Positions 46,685-56,697 of a DNA stretch of 64,000 nucleotides are shown piece after piece. How positions within the stretch are numbered: the first letter of the stretch is position 1; the number at the start of each line of letters is the position of its first letter. Location of the stretch: NCBI GenBank assembly GCA_026988355.1, contig JALSLK010000103.1, forward strand, positions 22,823 to 86,822. The letters run 5' to 3'. A program made the translations under genes and the position numbers. Source of the DNA: Flavobacteriaceae bacterium (GTDB lineage Bacteria; Bacteroidota; Bacteroidia; Flavobacteriales; Flavobacteriaceae). Under the pieces are notes generated by a model. The model did no database searches. It saw only the letters and a program-made list of their open reading frames with translations, and was not told where the DNA came from.

Positions 46685-48460
46685 ATGAATATTAAAGAAA
46701 TTTTACACAATTCTATTGTTAAAGCGGTTCAAGAATTATTCGATACGAATATTGAAAATACAGACTTTCAAGCAACTAGAAAAGAATTTGAAGGCGATAT
46801 TACTTTTGTCGTATTTTCTCTATTGCGCTATGTAAAAGGAAATCCTGTGCAAATAGGCACGCAAATTGGCGACTATTTAGTTAAAAATATTACTTTAGTT
46901 AGTAAATTTAATGTGGTAAAAGGTTTTTTAAATATTTCGTTAGACAATTCGTATCATTTAGAAAATTTCTATACTGCCTTTGCAGATGAAAATTTTGGTT
47001 TTAAACAAGCCGAAACAAAAGATGCAACGATGGTAGAATATTCTTCGCCAAATACAAACAAACCATTGCATTTAGGACATGTACGTAATAATTTGTTAGG
47101 TTATTCTGTTGCCGAAATTATTAAAGCAGCAGGAAAAAAAGTCTATAAAACACAAATTATTAATGATAGAGGAATCCATATTTGTAAATCTATGTTGGCT
47201 TGGGAACGTTTTGGAAATGACGAAACTCCCGAAAGCACTGGTTTAAAAGGCGATAAATTGGTTGGGAATTATTATGTAAAATTTGATCAAGAATATAAAA
47301 AAGAAATTGCAGAGTTAGAAGCAAAAGGAAGTAATAAAGAAGAAGCAAAAAAACAAGCTCCAATTTTAATAGAAGCACAAAAAATGCTTCAAAAATGGGA
47401 AACAGGAGATAAAGATGTCGTTGCTCTTTGGAAGAAAATGAACCAATGGGTTTACGATGGTTTTGCCATTACTTATCAAGAAATGGGAGTGGATTTTGAT
47501 GCCTTGTATTACGAAAGTCAGACCTATTTGTTAGGAAAAGAATTTATTACAGAAGGTTTAAAATCTGGAGTATTCTACAAAAAAGAAGATGATTCCGTTT
47601 GGTGCGATTTAACCAAAGATGGTTTAGATGAAAAAATTGTTTTACGTAGCGATGGAACTGCCGTTTATATGACGCAAGATATTGGTACCGCAATCCAACG
47701 TATAAAAGATTATCCAGATGTAAATTCTATGGTGTATACTGTTGGAAACGAGCAAAATTACCATTTTAAAGTATTGTTTTTAATTCTAAAAAAATTAGGA
47801 TTTGAATGGGCAAAAAATTTATATCATTTATCGTACGGAATGGTAGATTTACCAGAAGGTAAAATGAAATCTCGTGAAGGAACTGTTGTTGATGCAGATG
47901 ATTTAATGCTAGAAATGACCAATACTGCAAGAGAAATTTCTCAAGAGTTAGGAAAACTAGAAGGTTATTCTAACGAAGAAAAAGAAAGTCTCTATAATAT
48001 TATCGGTAAAGGTGCATTAAAATACTACATCTTAAAGGTAGATCCTAAAAAACGAATTTTATTTGATCCTAAAGAAAGTATTGATTTTAATGGAAATACT
48101 GGTCCTTTTATACAATATACCTATGCTAGAATTCAATCTATTCTTAGAAAAGCAAACTTTGATTATTCTAAAAATGTAACTATAGCGGAACTTCTCAATA
48201 AAGAAAAATCTGTTTTAAAACAATTAGCAGAATTTCCAGATGCGATACAATTAGCTGCAAAAAATTATAGTCCTGCAATCATTGCGAACTATACGTATGA
48301 TTTGGTTAAAGAATATAATTCTTTTTACCAATCTGTACCAATTTTAGGTTGTGATGATCTAGAAACAAAAATATTTAGAACACAATTATCTAAAAAAGTT
48401 GCAGATACTATAAAATTAGCTTTTGACTTATTGGGAATTGAAGTTCCTCGTAGAATGTAG
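46685..48460 (+). CDS. argS: Arginyl-tRNA synthetase
   Basis: A 591-residue class I synthetase. It has the N-terminal additional domain, the HIGH-type motif PNTNKPLHLGHVRNN, the KMSKS-type motif GKMKSREG, and the C-terminal DALR anticodon-binding domain (about 475-591). The start at 46685 (MNIKEIL) is chosen over an upstream in-frame ATG at 46577, because that extension contains a hairpin and the promoter box. It attaches arginine to tRNA-Arg. Two further genes follow closely on the same strand. Confidence 0.96.
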   Translation: MNIKEILHNSIVKAVQELFDTNIENTDFQATRKEFEGDITFVVFSLLRYVKGNPVQIGTQIGDYLVKNITLVSKFNVVKGFLNISLDNSYHLENFYTAFADENFGFKQAETKDATMVEYSSPNTNKPLHLGHVRNNLLGYSVAEIIKAAGKKVYKTQIINDRGIHICKSMLAWERFGNDETPESTGLKGDKLVGNYYVKFDQEYKKEIAELEAKGSNKEEAKKQAPILIEAQKMLQKWETGDKDVVALWKKMNQWVYDGFAITYQEMGVDFDALYYESQTYLLGKEFITEGLKSGVFYKKEDDSVWCDLTKDGLDEKIVLRSDGTAVYMTQDIGTAIQRIKDYPDVNSMVYTVGNEQNYHFKVLFLILKKLGFEWAKNLYHLSYGMVDLPEGKMKSREGTVVDADDLMLEMTNTAREISQELGKLEGYSNEEKESLYNIIGKGALKYYILKVDPKKRILFDPKESIDFNGNTGPFIQYTYARIQSILRKANFDYSKNVTIAELLNKEKSVLKQLAEFPDAIQLAAKNYSPAIIANYTYDLVKEYNSFYQSVPILGCDDLETKIFRTQLSKKVADTIKLAFDLLGIEVPRRM

Positions 48461-48511
48461 AAGCCCATCTTCCGTATTTCTAAAGAGAAGAAATTTAAAC
48501 ATAAACTTAAT

Positions 48512-49090
48512 ATGAAGTATCTAAAAAACATCGATATTTATTTGTTAGATCAAATTTTAAAAGATCGATTTTCTAAAGATTATAAAATTTTAGATGCTGG
48601 TTGTGGATCTGGTAGAAATATACATTACTTTGCTAAAAATGGTTTTGATGTTTACGGAATCGATTCCGATGTAAATAAAATAAACACATTACAAAAACAA
48701 TATACAGAACAATATTTTAAAGTTGCAAAACTGGGAAAAATACCTTTTAATAAAAATGATTTCGACTATATAATTTGTAATGCTGTTTTACATTTTGCCA
48801 ATAATAAAGAACACTTTTTTAAAATGTTTAATGAAATATTTCGAGTACTTAAATCTAACGGAACGCTTTTTATTCGAATGACTTCTAACTTCGGTATTGA
48901 AAACAATGTTAAAGAAATAGCCAACGGAGTTTATAGAATTCCTGATGGTTCGAGTCGTTTTCTACTTACTAAAGAAATCTTAGAAAAACTAAAATCTGAT
49001 TTTAATTTCCAATATATCGAACCTTTAAAAACGGTAAATGTAAATAACCTACGATGTATGAGTACTTTGGTACTTAAAAAAATAACCTAA
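48512..49090 (+). CDS. Class I SAM-dependent methyltransferase
   Basis: A 192-residue protein with motif I ILDAGCGSGRNIHYF, motif II VYGIDSDVNKI and motif IV YIICNAVLHFA (Methyltransf_11 type). The substrate is unknown. It lies 51 bases after argS and 1 base before the tex gene, suggesting one transcript. Confidence 0.85.
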   Translation: MKYLKNIDIYLLDQILKDRFSKDYKILDAGCGSGRNIHYFAKNGFDVYGIDSDVNKINTLQKQYTEQYFKVAKLGKIPFNKNDFDYIICNAVLHFANNKEHFFKMFNEIFRVLKSNGTLFIRMTSNFGIENNVKEIANGVYRIPDGSSRFLLTKEILEKLKSDFNFQYIEPLKTVNVNNLRCMSTLVLKKIT

Positions 49091-49091
49091 A

Positions 49092-51236
49092 ATGAATCTA
49101 CAACAACATATAAAATCTAAAACTACCTTTTCTGAAAAAAGTATTGCAAATACTGTAAAACTTTTAGATGAAGATTGTACAATTCCATTTATTTCTCGAT
49201 ATCGAAAAGAAATGACAGGCAATTTAGATGAAGTAGAAATTGGTGTAATTGTAAAACTTAAAAAAGATTTTGAAACCTTTCAAAAACGAAAGGAAACTAT
49301 TTTAAAAGCCTTAGATGAACAAGAAGTTTTAACTCCAGAATTAAAAGATAAAGTAGAAAGAAGCCAATCGTTACAAGAATTGGAAGATATCTACTTGCCA
49401 TATAAGAAAAAACGAAAAACCAAAGCAGAAACTGCTCGCAAAAATGGTTTGGAACCTTTCGCAAAAATTATCATGGCACAACATAGTGATAATATTGAAT
49501 TTATTGCTTCTCAATATCTTAACGAAACCGTTCAAAATGAAGACGAAGCTATTGAAGGTGCTGGTTTTATTATTGCAGAGTGGATTAACGAAAACATTAG
49601 TATTCGTAATCGTTTACGTAGAATTTACGAACGTAAAGCTGTAATTACTGCTAAAGTTACAAGTAAAACAAAAAAATTAGACACAACTAGTTCTACATAC
49701 GAAAAAGCACAAAAATTTAAAGGTTATTTTGATTGGGACGAAAACCTAAGTCGTTGTCCTTCTCATCGTCTTTTAGCAATATTGAGAGCCGAAAATGAAG
49801 GTTTTGTAAAACTAAAAATTACTATTGAAAGTGAGGATGCTTTGGAGCTAATTGATCGACGTATTATTAAAAATAATTCGGATAGCAAACCTTATTTAGA
49901 GAAATTTATTACCGATGCATATAAACGCTTATTAAATCCTGCTCTTTCTAACGAAATTTTACAAAAATCAAAAGAAAAGGCAGATAATACTGCTATTGAA
50001 ATCTTTGCTAAAAACTTAAAACAGTTATTACTTGGTTCGCCATTAGGCGAAAAAACTGTCTTGGCAATCGATCCTGGGTTTCGCTCTGGTTGTAAAGTGG
50101 TTTGTTTGGACAAGCAAGGGAATTTTAAAAAATACGAAACTATTTTTCCTCATGCTCCACAGAACGATAGTGCATTAGCTAGTAAAAAAATAAGCGAGCT
50201 AGTTAGTCAATTTAATATCGAAGCTATTGCTATTGGCGATGGTACTGCTTCGCGTGAAACGGAACAATTAGTAAAAAGTATTTCTTTTAAAAAGGAGGTG
50301 TCTATTTTTGTAGTAAGTGAAGCTGGCGCATCTATTTATTCTGCTTCTAAAATTGCTCGTGATGAATTTCCAAAGCAAGATGTTACGGTTCGTGGTGCGA
50401 TTTCTATCGGAAGACGTTTGCAAGATCCATTAGCAGAGTTGGTTAAAATTGATGCTAAATCTATTGGAGTTGGTCAATACCAACACGATGTCGATCAAAC
50501 CAAATTAAAAGAAGAATTGGAAACTGTCGTTTCTAGTTGTGTAAATTTGGTTGGTGTAAATATTAATACAGCTAGTAAATCTTTGCTGACTTCTGTTTCT
50601 GGTATTGGTGCAAAATTAGCGGAGAATATTATTACTTTTCGTGATGAGCATGGTGCTTTTACGTCTAGAAATGATATTAAAAAAGTACCTAGACTTGGTG
50701 CTAAAGCGTTTGAACAAGGTGCTGGTTTTTTACGTATTAAAAATGGTAAAAACCCTTTAGATAATTCTGCCGTACATCCAGAGAGTTATCCTATTGTTAA
50801 AAAAATGGCAACTTCTTTACAGGTTAAAGAAAATGATTTAATTGGGAATAGTAAGTTGCTTTCTAATTTACAATTACAACATTTTATTACAGATAAAATT
50901 GGTTTACCTACACTACATGATATTAAAAAAGAATTGGAAAAACCTGGTTTAGATCCTAGAGAAAAAGCCAAAATGTTTGCTTATGATCCTAATATAAAAA
51001 GTATAAACGATGTAGTTTCTGGTATGATTTTACCTGGAATTATTAATAATGTTGCTGCTTTTGGCTGTTTTGTTTCTATCGGAATTAAAGAAAGTGGCTT
51101 GATTCATATTTCTAACTTATCTGATACTTTTGTTAAGGATCCAAACGAAATCGTAAGCTTACAGCAACACGTAATGGTAAAAGTTTTAGATGTGGATGTA
51201 CAACGAAAACGCATTGGTTTAAAACTGGAAAAATAG
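49092..51236 (+). CDS. tex: Tex-family RNA-binding transcription accessory protein
   Basis: A 714-residue protein. It has the N-terminal Tex domain (FISRYRKEMTGNLDEVEI, LPYKKKRKTKAE), a YqgF-like RNase H fold (VLAIDPGFRSGCKVVCL), a helix-hairpin-helix region (LLTSVSGIGAKLAENII, VPRLGAKAFEQGAGFLRI), and a C-terminal S1 domain (about 640-712, GMILPGIINNVAAFGCFVSI). Full-length for the family. It binds RNA and influences transcription; the precise role is not settled. Confidence 0.95.
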   Translation: MNLQQHIKSKTTFSEKSIANTVKLLDEDCTIPFISRYRKEMTGNLDEVEIGVIVKLKKDFETFQKRKETILKALDEQEVLTPELKDKVERSQSLQELEDIYLPYKKKRKTKAETARKNGLEPFAKIIMAQHSDNIEFIASQYLNETVQNEDEAIEGAGFIIAEWINENISIRNRLRRIYERKAVITAKVTSKTKKLDTTSSTYEKAQKFKGYFDWDENLSRCPSHRLLAILRAENEGFVKLKITIESEDALELIDRRIIKNNSDSKPYLEKFITDAYKRLLNPALSNEILQKSKEKADNTAIEIFAKNLKQLLLGSPLGEKTVLAIDPGFRSGCKVVCLDKQGNFKKYETIFPHAPQNDSALASKKISELVSQFNIEAIAIGDGTASRETEQLVKSISFKKEVSIFVVSEAGASIYSASKIARDEFPKQDVTVRGAISIGRRLQDPLAELVKIDAKSIGVGQYQHDVDQTKLKEELETVVSSCVNLVGVNINTASKSLLTSVSGIGAKLAENIITFRDEHGAFTSRNDIKKVPRLGAKAFEQGAGFLRIKNGKNPLDNSAVHPESYPIVKKMATSLQVKENDLIGNSKLLSNLQLQHFITDKIGLPTLHDIKKELEKPGLDPREKAKMFAYDPNIKSINDVVSGMILPGIINNVAAFGCFVSIGIKESGLIHISNLSDTFVKDPNEIVSLQQHVMVKVLDVDVQRKRIGLKLEK

Positions 51237-51353
51237 ATTGAAGAAAAAAAAAGACGTAAGACAAAAGGTTGCAAAACACTAGACTGAAAACTTTATGTTC
51301 TTTGTGATAAAACCCAAAGCTTTTTATATATTTACACCTAATAAACCTACAAA

Positions 51354-51728
51354 ATGAAAATAGAAGTATCTAACGGAGAAATTGCAGATAAGTTAACTAT
51401 TATCGAAATTAAATTAAAACATATTAAAGATGAAGCTAAACTTAAAAACCTCAGAAATGAATATGCGGTTTTAGATGAAGCTGTTTCTAAAATCATCAAA
51501 AAAGACCACGAATTATACATTGCGCTATTAAATATCAATCAAGAATTATGGGATATTGAAGATGATATTCGCGATTTAGAACGCGATAAGGATTTTGGCG
51601 ATGCTTTTATTAAAACTGCTCGTGCTGTTTACTTTACAAACGACAAACGCTCAGAAATTAAACGTCAAATTAACGAACTTACTGGTTCTAATTTGGTGGA
51701 AGAAAAATCGTATCAAAAATACGATTAA
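51354..51728 (+). CDS. DUF6165 family protein
   Basis: A 124-residue soluble, mostly helical and highly charged protein. The opening MKIEVSNGEIADKLTIIEIK and the segment INQELWDIEDDIRDLE are the recognisable features of the small DUF6165 family. The function is unknown. It lies in a 500-base gap between tex and the convergent cytochrome gene, with a TATATTTA box about 25 bases upstream. Confidence 0.7.
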   Translation: MKIEVSNGEIADKLTIIEIKLKHIKDEAKLKNLRNEYAVLDEAVSKIIKKDHELYIALLNINQELWDIEDDIRDLERDKDFGDAFIKTARAVYFTNDKRSEIKRQINELTGSNLVEEKSYQKYD

Positions 51729-51755
51729 TACAACCATCTATATTTTTAATCGTAT

Positions 51756-52208
51756 TTATTGTTTAAATGTTGCATGACAACTAATGCAAGAATTCATTGT
51801 TTTTGATAATGCTTTTAAAGATTTATCTTTATCCTTTGTTTTTAAAATTTCACTCATTTTATCTGCATCCGAATGAAATTTTAAACCCATATCTTCAAAT
51901 TTTTTATTTCCAAACGAAGCACACATTAAACGCATCGCTGTAGTAGTTCCTAATTGCGTATAAGCAACTTTAGATGCTTTTTCAAAATCGTCTTCAGCAA
52001 TTAGCTCAATTAAAGTTTGTACAGCTACTAAATGACTTCGCATGTTAGATAGTTGGTGTTTTTTTTGCATTGCATTCAAATGTAGAGAAATTCTTCCATC
52101 ATCAGATTTTACAATCACTTTTGGCATTTCTTTTTTTACTTCTTCTTTCTTTTCATTACACGAAGTTAATACAATAACTACTAGTAATATTATTATTTTT
52201 AATTTCAT
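51756..52208 (-). CDS. Cytochrome c-type lipoprotein
   Basis: A 150-residue lipoprotein (lipobox VLTSC). A single haem-binding CxxCH lies at the extreme C-terminus (CISCHATFKQ), with a helical body before it. This is the layout of cytochrome c' or class II cytochromes, although the sequence is short and divergent. The start at 52208 is chosen because it gives the signal peptide; longer in-frame ORFs upstream would overlap the helicase gene. The function (electron carrier or gas binding) is unknown. Confidence 0.75.
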   Translation of the reverse strand: MKLKIIILLVVIVLTSCNEKKEEVKKEMPKVIVKSDDGRISLHLNAMQKKHQLSNMRSHLVAVQTLIELIAEDDFEKASKVAYTQLGTTTAMRLMCASFGNKKFEDMGLKFHSDADKMSEILKTKDKDKSLKALSKTMNSCISCHATFKQ

Positions 52209-52236
52209 TGGTAATTTTGATGTTGCGTTGGTATAC

Positions 52237-53544
52237 CTATCTCTTTTTATGTGATTTATTTCTATTCCTTGATTTGTTTGATTTCGAATATTGTCCTTTT
52301 TCCTTTTTTGCATTTGGTTTTGCTAATCGGTTTTTTCTTCTTTGCTGTCTTTGTCTTTGCTCATCTAACTTTTGCTCTTTGGTTTTTGGTTTTTCATTAT
52401 CTGGCGTTATCTCACTTGGTTCATAACCTTCTATTACGGTACTAATTAATTTTTGTTTTAATAATTTTTCTATTGCTTTTAAATAAGCTACCTCATCACT
52501 ACTTACTAATGAAATTGCTTCTCCATTTGCTCCTGCTCTACCTGTTCGTCCAATTCTATGCACATAATCTTCTGCTATATTTGGCAATTCGTAATTAATT
52601 ACATGTGGCAATAATGGTATATCTAGACCTCGTGCTGCAATATCGGTTGCTACTAAAACTCTTACTGTGCTATCTTTAAATCCTGCTAGGGCCTTAGTTC
52701 TTGCTGCTTGGCTTTTATTCCCATGTATTGCTGCTGCTTTAATACCCTTTGAAATCATTTTTTTACAAAGTCTATTTGCGCCATGTTTTGTTCTTGTAAA
52801 CACTAACACTTGCTGCCAATTGCCATCGGAAATCAGCTTTATTATCAATGCTGTTTTTTTGGATTTATCGGTTCTATATGCTTTTTGAATTATTTTTTCT
52901 ACGGTAGAATTTTCTGGCTCTGCCTCTACCATTACTGGATGATGTAAAAATCCATTTGCTAATTTTTTAATTTCTTTAGAAAAGGTTGCGGAGAACAATA
53001 AATTTTGTCTCTTTTTTGGTAATAATGCTAATATTTTATTAATATCTCTTTGGAATCCCATATCTAGCATTCTATCTGCCTCATCTAAAACTAAATAATC
53101 TACTCGATTTAACGATAGTTTGTTTTGACTTTCTAAATCAATTAATCTTCCTGGCGTTGCGACTAAAATATCAATCCCTCTTCGTATAGAATCAATTTGT
53201 TTTTTAGGTTTTACTCCTCCAAATATTACAGTTGTTCTAATATCTAGATGTTTACTATACTCTCTAATATTATCATAAATTTGTGCTGCTAATTCGCGCG
53301 TTGGTGTTAGTATCAATGCTCGAATTGGTCTATATTTTGGATGTCTAGTTTCTGCTAATAATTGTAAGATTGGTAGTGTAAAACCTGCTGTTTTTCCTGT
53401 TCCTGTTTGAGCAGATGCTAATAAATCCTTTCCTTTTAATACTAACGGAATGGCTTTCTCTTGTATTGTTGATGGCTTTGTATATCCTTTTTCAGCTATA
53501 GCTTTTAAAAGATTATCAGATAATCCTAATTCTTTAAATGTCAT
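52237..53544 (-). CDS. DEAD-box ATP-dependent RNA helicase (RhlE-like)
   Basis: A 435-residue protein with the Q motif ([16 protein letters not shown]), Walker [17 protein letters not shown] box [16 protein letters not shown] motif and [10 protein letters not shown]. The C-terminus of about 65 residues is Lys/Arg-rich and binds RNA non-specifically. The start is taken at ATG 53544 (MTFKELG); the upstream in-frame ATG adds 13 residues lacking conservation. It unwinds RNA in ribosome assembly or RNA decay. Confidence 0.93.
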   Translation of the reverse strand: MTFKELGLSDNLLKAIAEKGYTKPSTIQEKAIPLVLKGKDLLASAQTGTGKTAGFTLPILQLLAETRHPKYRPIRALILTPTRELAAQIYDNIREYSKHLDIRTTVIFGGVKPKKQIDSIRRGIDILVATPGRLIDLESQNKLSLNRVDYLVLDEADRMLDMGFQRDINKILALLPKKRQNLLFSATFSKEIKKLANGFLHHPVMVEAEPENSTVEKIIQKAYRTDKSKKTALIIKLISDGNWQQVLVFTRTKHGANRLCKKMISKGIKAAAIHGNKSQAARTKALAGFKDSTVRVLVATDIAARGLDIPLLPHVINYELPNIAEDYVHRIGRTGRAGANGEAISLVSSDEVAYLKAIEKLLKQKLISTVIEGYEPSEITPDNEKPKTKEQKLDEQRQRQQRRKNRLAKPNAKKEKGQYSKSNKSRNRNKSHKKR

Positions 53545-53673
53545 AAAAATTGTTTGGGAAATGATTATTTTTGAAACTATCATTTCTATAGTTCGGCTGC
53601 AAATATAAGATTAATTTGGCTCTATAAAATCAATTCTATCAGAATTTACTTTTGAGTAAATTATTTATTTTAT

Positions 53674-55734
53674 TTACGCTACACTTTCTATTAAAATTTC
53701 AAGTATTTCGATGGCTGCTTTTGCTATTTTTGTTCCTGGTCCAAATACACCTACTACGCCTTTATCGAATAAATATTGATAATCTTGTGCTGGTATTACA
53801 CCTCCTGCAATTACCATAATATCTTCTCGTCCGTATTTTTTAAGTTCTTCTATTACTTGCGGCACTAATGTTTTGTGTCCTGCTGCCAAAGAAGATACTC
53901 CTAATACATGTACGTCGTTTTCTACGGCTTGTTTTGCTGCTTCTTTTGGTGTTTGAAACAATGGTCCTATATCTACATCGAATCCTAAATCTGCAAAACT
54001 TGTCGCTACCACTTTGGCACCTCTATCGTGTCCATCTTGTCCCATTTTTGCTACCATTATTCTCGGACGTCTTCCTTCTAACTCTGCAAATCTATTTGCT
54101 AATTCTACTGCTTTCTTAAAAGTTTTGTCGTCTTTTATCTCTTTGCTATACACGCCTGATATGGAATTGATGGTTGCTTTATATCTTCCGAATATGTTTT
54201 CTAAGGCATCCGAAATTTCTCCTAAAGTTGCTCTTTTTCGAGCTGCTTTTATAGTCAAATCTAATAAATTTCCTTCAGATGTTTCTGCACATTTCGTTAA
54301 TTCTTGCAATGCTTGTTCTACTTCTACTGTATTTCTATCTTTTTTTATTTGATTTAATCGCTCTATTTGTGATGTTCTTACGGCATCATTATCTACTTCC
54401 AGAATGTGTAAGGCGTCTTCTTCTTCGAGTTGGTATTTATTTACGCCTACGATGGTATCTTGTCCACTATCTATTCGTGCTTGTTTTTTTGCTGCTGCTT
54501 CTTCGATACGCATTTTTGGTATTCCTTTTTCTATTGCATTGGTCATTCCTCCTAGTTCTTCTACTTCTTCAATTAATTTCCATGCTTTTTTTGCTATTTC
54601 TTCGGTTAATTGTTCTACATATTCACTTCCTGCCCAAGGGTCTACTGTTTTGGTTATTTGCGTTTCTTCTTGGATGTATATTTGTGTATTTCTCGCTATT
54701 CGTGCCGAAAAATCGGTTGGTAATGCTATCGCTTCGTCTAAGGCATTTGTATGTAAAGATTGTGTTCCTCCAAAGGCGGCTGCCATTGCTTCGATTGCTG
54801 TTCGTGCTACATTATTAAATGGATCTTGCTCGGTTAAACTCCATCCACTTGTTTGGCAATGTGTTCGTAACGCCATCGATTTTGGATTGGTTGGTTTAAA
54901 TTGCTTTACTATTTTTGCCCATAACATTCGTCCTGCTCGTAACTTTGCTATTTCTCTAAAATGATCCATTCCTATTGCCCAAAAAAAGGATAATCTTGGT
55001 GCAAATTGGTCTATTTTCATTCCTGTTGCCAATCCTGTTTTTATATATTCTAATCCATCTGCTAGTGTGTATGCTAATTCTATTTCTGGTGTTGCTCCTG
55101 CTTCTTGCATGTGATATCCTGATATGGATATACTATTATACTTTGGCATGTTTGCTGTTGTATACTTGAAAATATCTGCTATTATTTTCATGGAAGGTTT
55201 TGGCGGATATATGTACGTATTTCGCACCATAAATTCTTTTAACACATCGTTTTGGATGGTTCCTGATAATTGCTCTTTTGCGACTCCTTGTTCTTCGGCT
55301 GCTACGATATAAAATGCTAATATTGGTAATACTGCGCCGTTCATTGTCATGGATACGGACATTTTATCTAACGGTATTTGATCGAATAGTATTTTCATAT
55401 CTTCTACCGAATCGATTGCTACTCCTGCTTTTCCAACATCTCCTTGTACTCTTTCGTGGTCGGAATCGTATCCTCGATGTGTTGCTAAATCGAATGCTAC
55501 GGATAATCCTTTTTGCCCTGCTGCTAAATTTCTACGATAAAATGCATTGGATTCTTCTGCTGTGGAAAATCCTGCATATTGGCGTATTGTCCATGCTCTT
55601 CGCACATACATTGTTGAATATGGTCCTCGCAAATATGGTGGTATTCCTGCTACGAAGTTTTCGTGCTGGAAAAATGTAGATTCGTTTTTTTGTAGATTTG
55701 AATCTATGGTTATATTTTGGATGTTTTTTCTCAT
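53674..55734 (-). CDS. scpA: Methylmalonyl-CoA mutase large subunit
   Basis: A 686-residue protein. The N-terminal substrate barrel (about 30-520) holds the RPWTIRQ-like [14 protein letters not shown] and the TMNGAVLP motif. The C-terminal B12-binding domain has the base-off signature DGHDRGAKV. It converts (R)-methylmalonyl-CoA to succinyl-CoA, feeding propionate and branched-chain amino acid carbon to the TCA cycle. No small subunit or epimerase gene is adjacent; a short B12-domain-bearing form can act alone. The 5' flank carries a CACAGA-type 10-base repeat. Confidence 0.96.
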   Translation of the reverse strand: MRKNIQNITIDSNLQKNESTFFQHENFVAGIPPYLRGPYSTMYVRRAWTIRQYAGFSTAEESNAFYRRNLAAGQKGLSVAFDLATHRGYDSDHERVQGDVGKAGVAIDSVEDMKILFDQIPLDKMSVSMTMNGAVLPILAFYIVAAEEQGVAKEQLSGTIQNDVLKEFMVRNTYIYPPKPSMKIIADIFKYTTANMPKYNSISISGYHMQEAGATPEIELAYTLADGLEYIKTGLATGMKIDQFAPRLSFFWAIGMDHFREIAKLRAGRMLWAKIVKQFKPTNPKSMALRTHCQTSGWSLTEQDPFNNVARTAIEAMAAAFGGTQSLHTNALDEAIALPTDFSARIARNTQIYIQEETQITKTVDPWAGSEYVEQLTEEIAKKAWKLIEEVEELGGMTNAIEKGIPKMRIEEAAAKKQARIDSGQDTIVGVNKYQLEEEDALHILEVDNDAVRTSQIERLNQIKKDRNTVEVEQALQELTKCAETSEGNLLDLTIKAARKRATLGEISDALENIFGRYKATINSISGVYSKEIKDDKTFKKAVELANRFAELEGRRPRIMVAKMGQDGHDRGAKVVATSFADLGFDVDIGPLFQTPKEAAKQAVENDVHVLGVSSLAAGHKTLVPQVIEELKKYGREDIMVIAGGVIPAQDYQYLFDKGVVGVFGPGTKIAKAAIEILEILIESVA

Positions 55735-55759
55735 TTTTACAAAGATACAAAAGTTATTT

Positions 55760-55789
55760 CACAGAAATACACAGAGTTTCACAGCGTTT
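55760..55789. repeat. 10-base-period CACAGA repeat
   Basis: CACAGAAATA, CACAGAGTTT, CACAGCGTTT: three steps with exact 10-base period between the DUF1016 and mutase genes. Confidence 0.5.
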
Positions 55790-55799
55790 TTTTTCTGTC

Positions 55800-56624
55800 C
55801 TATCTATCTTTATTAATTCTTTTTAAAACTTCATTTATTAGTTGTTCTTCTGTTGGTAGATATAACTGATATTTACTAGCTATAATTGTTTTATTGTTTT
55901 TTGGTAAAGATATTTTTACCATAGTATCATTTTTATCTGTACATAATAAAATTCCTATTGTAGAATTTTCAGTTTCTTGTTTTTCGAATCTATCGTAATA
56001 ATTTACATACATTTGTAATTGTCCTAAATCTTGATGTGTAATTTTTTTATTCTTAATTTCTATAACCACGAAACATTGGAGTAATCTATTATAAAAAACT
56101 AAATCAATAAAAAATTCATCGCCATCTATATGTATTCTTTTTTGCCTTGCAACAAATGAGAATCCATTACCTAGTTCTAAAATAAAATCTTGTAAATGTG
56201 TTATTATAGCTGTTTCAAAATCCTTTTCGTAGTATGAAGATTCTCTTTTTAGTCCTAAAAACTCTAAAACCATTGGATCTTTAATTATCTCTGTTGGTTT
56301 TTCTGGTATTTTTCGTTGTTGTGCTACTGCCAAAACATCTTGAATATCATTACTTAACAATAATCTTTCAAACAACTGACTATTTATTTGTCGTTCTAAC
56401 TGTCTTGCTGACCAATTATTTTTTTCTGCTTCTCCGATGTAGAATATTCTTTTATCTTGAGAAGGTATACTTATAAGTAACTTATAATGTGTCCAATGGA
56501 ATTGCGTCCGCAGTGCGGACGTAATTGGAAATTTTCTATAAAATTGACGATAACGTTCTAATTGTCGTATAGAAAACCCACTACCAAGCTCCGATTGCAA
56601 CTCTTTAGATAATGATTTTATCAA
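55800..56624 (-). CDS. DUF1016 (YhcG-like) PD-(D/E)XK nuclease, N-terminally truncated
   Basis: A 274-residue ORF from a TTG at 56624, but the reading frame is open back to 56693. The extra codons encode typical DUF1016 sequence (LIFEEEQNGKERAEYGKFLI), ending at a TAA five bases after the hisS stop. The first part of the N-terminal domain is therefore missing. The rest is intact: FSIRQLERYRQFY, SALRTQFHWTHYK, and the nuclease core FFIDLVFYNRLL with VVIEIKNKK. YhcG-type proteins bind DNA and are associated with mobile and defence genes. Probably a degraded insertion, whose activity is doubtful. A GC-rich hairpin lies inside at 56505-56521. Confidence 0.75.
   Translation of the reverse strand: MIKSLSKELQSELGSGFSIRQLERYRQFYRKFPITSALRTQFHWTHYKLLISIPSQDKRIFYIGEAEKNNWSARQLERQINSQLFERLLLSNDIQDVLAVAQQRKIPEKPTEIIKDPMVLEFLGLKRESSYYEKDFETAIITHLQDFILELGNGFSFVARQKRIHIDGDEFFIDLVFYNRLLQCFVVIEIKNKKITHQDLGQLQMYVNYYDRFEKQETENSTIGILLCTDKNDTMVKISLPKNNKTIIASKYQLYLPTEEQLINEVLKRINKDR
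56505..56521. repeat. GC-rich perfect hairpin inside DUF1016 gene
   Basis: CGTCCGC, loop AGT, GCGGACG, flanked by AATT arms. GC-rich 7-base-pair stem in a very AT-rich region. Confidence 0.55.
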
Positions 56625-56697
56625 GAATTTACCATATTCTGCTCTTTCCTTGCCATTTTGTTCTTCTTCAAAAATTAACTTTTTATTTGGTGGTTAT

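Noticed and set aside
52209..52313. 35-codon N-terminal extension of the cytochrome c-type protein
   Set aside because: It would bury the lipoprotein signal and overlap the helicase gene.
54279..54818. Long forward ORFs opposite methylmalonyl-CoA mutase
   Set aside because: Leu-rich antisense artefacts of a well-supported coding gene.
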